Assembly: GCA_025356435.1 (NCBI GenBank)
Contig: JANXSY010000185.1
Span: 1 to 46,477, forward strand
DNA: 46,477 nt
Direction: 5' to 3'
DNA from: Isosphaeraceae bacterium
GTDB lineage: Bacteria; Planctomycetota; Planctomycetia; Isosphaerales; Isosphaeraceae
In this document: positions 43,352 to 46,477 of the stretch, one piece after another
Layout of the letters: each line of letters begins with the position of its first letter
Numbering within the stretch: position 1 is the first letter of the stretch
The notes under the pieces: model-generated
Databases searched by the model: none
Seen by the model: only the letters and a program-made list of their open reading frames with translations
What the model was told of the DNA's origin: nothing
Made by a program: the position numbers and the translations under genes

Positions 43352-44404
43352 TCAGTACGAGTCAGAACTGATGACCTCGCCGCCTGCGCGGGTCGAAAGC
43401 TGCTGGTAAACGCCCGGGATCGCCGTCCCGTAGGACCAGATGTAGTTGCTGATCACCGTGCCGTCCGGGTAATTATCACCATATTTGCTCTTGTTCGATC
43501 CGCTAATCGTCCAGCTATTGATCGAGTTTTTGATGTACCGAACCGAGCCGTCACAGAAGGCAACGTTAATGCCACCGGGGTGATTGCCGGCAGCGGCTTC
43601 GGGATAGTAGTAGGAGTAGGCTTTGCTGGTCGGGGGATTGGGGGGGTAGAACGTCCCGAAGAGGGTGTCGTAATACCGCGCTGAATTCCATGAGCAATCC
43701 GAATTGACGTAGCCATTTCCGGATTTTTGCAGCGAGAAGCGGCTGTGCTCGCCGAAGAGGAACGTGTTGCTCGTCCCGTCGGTGATCATCGCGATCGAGA
43801 TCACGCCGTCGTTGATGACGACGCCGTTCTGTTGCGTGTATTCGGCGATTGGAAAGGACGTGTTGTAGCCGAAATTGAAGGTGCCGGCGCTGCCAGCGTA
43901 GCTGGTGAAACACTGACGCCACGGGCCGCCCGGCAGGCTTGCGATCTTGTAGACGTTAAAGCTCGCCGAGGGAGTCGCGGCCGAAATCAACGACGGCGTG
44001 ACGCTGGGCTCGCTCGGGCAGGTCAGGATGCTGAGCTGGACCCCCGAAATCGTCAGGTTGTCCCAATTCGACGAGTTGAGATTGAAGTTGACGGCGTTGT
44101 ACATCGCCGACTGCTCGGTGTAGGGCAACATTCGCACAAAGCAACTGAAATTCTCTGGATACTTCGATCCCGCGACGACATTGGTGTAAGACCCCGCGGG
44201 GAACAGGCCGTTCGACGACTCGTAATTGTTGGCCGCCAACGCGAGCTGCTTGAGGTTATTCGTGCATTGGGCACGCCGAGCGGCCTCTCTCGCGGCCTGG
44301 ACAGCAGGCAGCAATAGCGCGATCAAGACGGCGATGATCGCGATCACGACCAGCAGTTCGATCAGGGTGAACCCGCGAGTCTTGGATCGTAAATTCATGG
44401 GCAT
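43352..44404 (-). CDS. DUF1559 prepilin-like exported protein (intact)
   Basis: 350 residues. ATG 44404 has GAGGA nine bases upstream; a second ATG two codons on (44398) is also possible; the frame to 44635 is too long. The prepilin-like leader GFTLIELLVVIAIIAVLIAL is followed by [20 protein letters not shown] and LKQLALAANNYESSNGLFPAG. The C-terminal HPGGINVAFCDGSVRYIKNS motif (H-X9-DG type) is present, ending STRAGGEVISSDSY. DUF1559 proteins are found in very many copies in planctomycetes and are thought to be type II secretion- or pilin-like surface proteins; the role is unknown. Compare with the broken copy at 4296-5236. Confidence 0.92.
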   Translation of the reverse strand: MPMNLRSKTRGFTLIELLVVIAIIAVLIALLLPAVQAAREAARRAQCTNNLKQLALAANNYESSNGLFPAGSYTNVVAGSKYPENFSCFVRMLPYTEQSAMYNAVNFNLNSSNWDNLTISGVQLSILTCPSEPSVTPSLISAATPSASFNVYKIASLPGGPWRQCFTSYAGSAGTFNFGYNTSFPIAEYTQQNGVVINDGVISIAMITDGTSNTFLFGEHSRFSLQKSGNGYVNSDCSWNSARYYDTLFGTFYPPNPPTSKAYSYYYPEAAAGNHPGGINVAFCDGSVRYIKNSINSWTISGSNKSKYGDNYPDGTVISNYIWSYGTAIPGVYQQLSTRAGGEVISSDSY

Positions 44405-44822
44405 TGAAGATGGTCCTCGATGATGAAGATGGAAAACGGAATGGTCGTTGTCATCAAAAAGTATGTGTGTCTGAATCAGTCCCGACAGTCCGCGTCGGAT
44501 CGGTTGCGCTATCGCGAGCCTGAATGACCAGGCATGCATGTCTTTTGTGCAGCTCTCGCCTGAATCGCGTGCTGGAATTTCACTTGCTGCAGAATGATCG
44601 ATAGAATTTTGTCGTAAATTGGCCCGAATGAACAAAAGTCGACAGTTTCCAATAGTGTTGTCCGCAGTAGAGCAACGTCTGTGCCATCAAGAACGGAACC
44701 GACATTTGATTTCAGAGCGTTACAAATTATTCTATCTTCGGTTGATGAAATCCGTGTGAATAAACGGAGAAAAGAAGGTTTCTTTTCGACGGGGAGGTCT
44801 ATACTCAAACGAGTCGTGTCCG
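44405..44822. other. 418-bp intergenic region of lower GC
   Basis: The divergent gap between the DUF1559 gene and the photolyase gene is clearly richer in A/T than the rest of the window, mainly 44450-44800. It contains a -10-like TATACT at 44800-44805 for the photolyase. A 99-residue frame on the minus strand (44509-44808, TTG start) lacks a ribosome site and any recognised motif; I do not call it. Confidence 0.5.
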
Positions 44823-46265
44823 ATGGTAGAACCTTCTCGCGAGATGATCAGGGGTTGCCGGGTGACCAAGCTCGAGCTGTTATGGGGGCCGCACCCTCGC
44901 GTTCGTATCGCTATTGAGGGACAGCCCGTTGCAGACGGAACGTGCGTGGTCTACTGGATGCAGCGAGCCCAGCGAGGGCGCGACAATGCCGCGCTCAATC
45001 TCGCCATCGCCACGGGAAATGCTCTCAAACTGCCCGTCATCGCATGTTTCGGACTGACGGCGGCCTACCCGAGCGCACAGCGGAGACACTACCGATTCTT
45101 GGTCGATGGTCTTATCGACATCAAGGCTGACCTGAATGCGAAAGGCGTCGCCTTTGTGGTTCGTCTCGGCGACCCTGCCGAGGTTGTGCTGAAGTTGGCG
45201 AGCGAACTCAAACCGGCCGTGGTGATCGGCGATGAGAACCCTTTGCGGGTCGGTCAGATGTGGCGCGATCACCTGACCGAATCGCTTCAGGTGCCATTGC
45301 GGTTCGTCGATTCGGATGTCGTCATCCCAACCAGCCTCTTTCCCAAGGAGGAGTATGCCGCCCGGACCATCAGGCCGAAGATTCATCGGATCTGGGACGA
45401 GTATCTCAAGCCGATCCCGAATCCGAAGGCTCAGGTTCCGTGGCCCGATGACATGCTCCCCAAAGGCGAGGCCATTGAGACCGAGGGCCTCCTCGGCAAA
45501 CTCAAAGTCGGGGGTGTCGGCGAGGTACCGAGCTATCGAGGAGGAACCCAAGAGGCCATCCGCCGCCTGCGGATCTTCATCGAGCAGCGTCTACCGCGTT
45601 ACGCGACCGAGCGAAACGAGCCCACGCCGTACATGACGAGCGAGCTTTCGGCCCACCTCCATTTCGGCCAGATCAGCCCGCTCACGATCGCCCTCGCGGT
45701 CTTGGAGGCTGACGTGCCCGAGGAGAGCCGTGCGTCATATCTCGAAGAGTTGATCGTGCGACGAGAACTCGCGATCAACTTCGTCGCGAGAAATCCGCGC
45801 TATGACGAACTCTCAGGCTGCCCCAACTGGGCGCTCGCGACCCTGGCCAAGCACGCCGACGACCCCCGACCGCATCGCTATTCGCCCGCACAGCTCGAAG
45901 CCGGAGAGAGCCATGACCCGCTCTGGAACGCCTCTCAGATGGAGATGGTGCTCACTGGGCGAATGCACAACTATATGCGAATGTATTGGGCAAAGAAGAT
46001 CCTCGAATGGTGTCCCGACGCCGAAGCTGCATTCGCTGTGGCGATGGACTTGAATGACCGTTACGAGATGGACGGTCGCGACCCGAACGGATACACGGGG
46101 ATCGCGTGGGCGATCGGCGGCAAACATGACCGCCCGTGGCCGGAGCGGCCGATATTTGGCACGGTCCGGTTCATGAGCTATGAGAGCACTCGCCGCAAGT
46201 TCGATTCTGACGGCTATATCGCCCGCGTCCGTAGCTTGGGTCAGGGCCGATTGTTCGACGCTTGA
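44823..46265 (+). CDS. Class II CPD deoxyribodipyrimidine photolyase
   Basis: 480 residues from ATG 44823. GTG 44862, with AGGGG upstream, is an alternative start, favoured if transcription begins near 44812. An alpha/beta antenna-type domain (VVYWMQRAQRGRDNAALNLA) precedes the FAD-binding helical domain: YMTSELSAHLHFGQISPLTI, EELIVRRELAINFVARNP, WNASQMEMVLTGRMHNYMRM, WAKKILEW, LNDRYEMDGRDPNGYTGIAW and GGKHDRPWPERPIFG. These are class II hallmarks. It repairs cyclobutane pyrimidine dimers with visible light using FADH-. It stands alone with a divergent DUF1559 gene upstream. Confidence 0.95.
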   Translation: MVEPSREMIRGCRVTKLELLWGPHPRVRIAIEGQPVADGTCVVYWMQRAQRGRDNAALNLAIATGNALKLPVIACFGLTAAYPSAQRRHYRFLVDGLIDIKADLNAKGVAFVVRLGDPAEVVLKLASELKPAVVIGDENPLRVGQMWRDHLTESLQVPLRFVDSDVVIPTSLFPKEEYAARTIRPKIHRIWDEYLKPIPNPKAQVPWPDDMLPKGEAIETEGLLGKLKVGGVGEVPSYRGGTQEAIRRLRIFIEQRLPRYATERNEPTPYMTSELSAHLHFGQISPLTIALAVLEADVPEESRASYLEELIVRRELAINFVARNPRYDELSGCPNWALATLAKHADDPRPHRYSPAQLEAGESHDPLWNASQMEMVLTGRMHNYMRMYWAKKILEWCPDAEAAFAVAMDLNDRYEMDGRDPNGYTGIAWAIGGKHDRPWPERPIFGTVRFMSYESTRRKFDSDGYIARVRSLGQGRLFDA

Positions 46266-46271
46266 GACTCG

Positions 46272-46477
46272 TCAAGGGAGCGTCGAATAGATCACGATGT
46301 TCGAGGCGATGCGGATCGCGCTCTCGAAGCTGTATCCCTTACAGTCGAGCCCAGCGTGCCGTTCAAGGGCACAGCCGATGTCGAGCTTCGAGTAGACGAT
46401 CGCCCAATGGCCTTTGATCTTGACCCCTTCGAGCTGGGGGAAGTCTTTGCCACCGCCTGCGGCTTTCGTGTACTGGC
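46272..46477 (-). CDS. DUF4159 protein, C-terminal fragment (5' end beyond window)
   Basis: 68 residues of a gene running off the right edge. The visible end reads GGKDFPQLEGVKIKGHWAIV, then YSKLDIGCALERHAGLDCKG and YSFESAIRIASNIVIYSTLP, and stops at 46272-46274. The YSKLDIGCALE and DCKGY patterns are those of DUF4159, a domain of unknown function common in planctomycetes and often found beside MoxR/DUF58 genes. Its stop is 6 bp from the photolyase stop, so the two are convergent. Confidence 0.75.
   Translation of the reverse strand, partial: QYTKAAGGGKDFPQLEGVKIKGHWAIVYSKLDIGCALERHAGLDCKGYSFESAIRIASNIVIYSTLP

Noticed and set aside
44509..44808. 99-residue frame on the minus strand with TTG start
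   Set aside because: No ribosome site, no recognised motif, and A/T-rich DNA that opens frames by chance. Noted as a low-GC island instead.

Overview
The window looks like chromosomal DNA of a high-GC planctomycete, most likely in or near the Isosphaeraceae. This is inferred from gene content: two DUF1559 prepilin-like genes (one broken), two PEP-CTERM proteins, an N-terminal FEPLEERWML motif of the planctomycete extracellular type, a planctomycete-style Ser/Thr kinase, DUF4159 and DUF4175-like proteins, and several small proteins of a kind seen mainly in this phylum. I found no rRNA, tRNA, CRISPR array, transposase or phage gene.

Layout. 1-3571 (-): the N-terminal 1190 codons of a large membrane protein whose tail is an extremely long low-complexity repeat, cut by the left edge. 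3806-4255 (+): a small membrane protein. 4253-5329: a broken one-gene DUF1559 cassette between 26-bp direct repeats. 5311-8581 (-): HtrA-like protease, recA and thpR. 8856-13625 (-): a secreted-protein block (S53 peptidase, PEP-CTERM protein, PfkB sugar kinase, PEP-CTERM metalloprotease). 13882-19461 (-): housekeeping genes (gltX, a GT2-GtrA-like fusion, mnmA) with small membrane proteins and a lipoprotein. 19818-23213 (-): an AsmA/TamB-like giant. 23396-25298 (+): MFS transporter and a hypothetical. 25398-27978 (-): small hypothetical, YheT-like hydrolase and NHL-repeat lipoprotein. 28268-34167 (+): HpnP-like B12 radical SAM enzyme, a three-gene ABC-2 exporter and an RsmG-SPOUT methyltransferase fusion. 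34189-34701 (-): MoaB/Mog. 34878-38745 (+): HEAT-repeat secreted protein, then rfbA-rfbC-udg. 38768-41588 (-): kinase-receiver fusion and a GT39-type membrane glycosyltransferase. 41768-42790 (+): 2-hydroxyacid dehydrogenase. 42804-44404 (-): lipoprotein and intact DUF1559 protein. 44823-46265 (+): class II photolyase. 46272-46477 (-): C-terminus of a DUF4159 protein.

How the genes relate. DNA repair is well represented (RecA, family 4 uracil-DNA glycosylase, class II photolyase). RNA modification and translation appear as ThpR, MnmA, GltX and the RsmG-SPOUT fusion. The envelope theme covers PEP-CTERM and DUF1559 exported proteins, secreted peptidases, AsmA-like, GtrA and GT39 proteins, dTDP-sugar synthesis and possibly hopanoid-type lipid methylation.

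The most unusual items are the DUF1559 cassette inserted precisely between two convergent genes with a duplicated junction, the RsmG-SPOUT fusion, the kinase with a degenerate receiver domain, the giant repeat tail at the left edge, the histidine-rich S53 propeptide and a palindromic operator candidate on the recA promoter. No multi-gene system clearly new to science was recognised.
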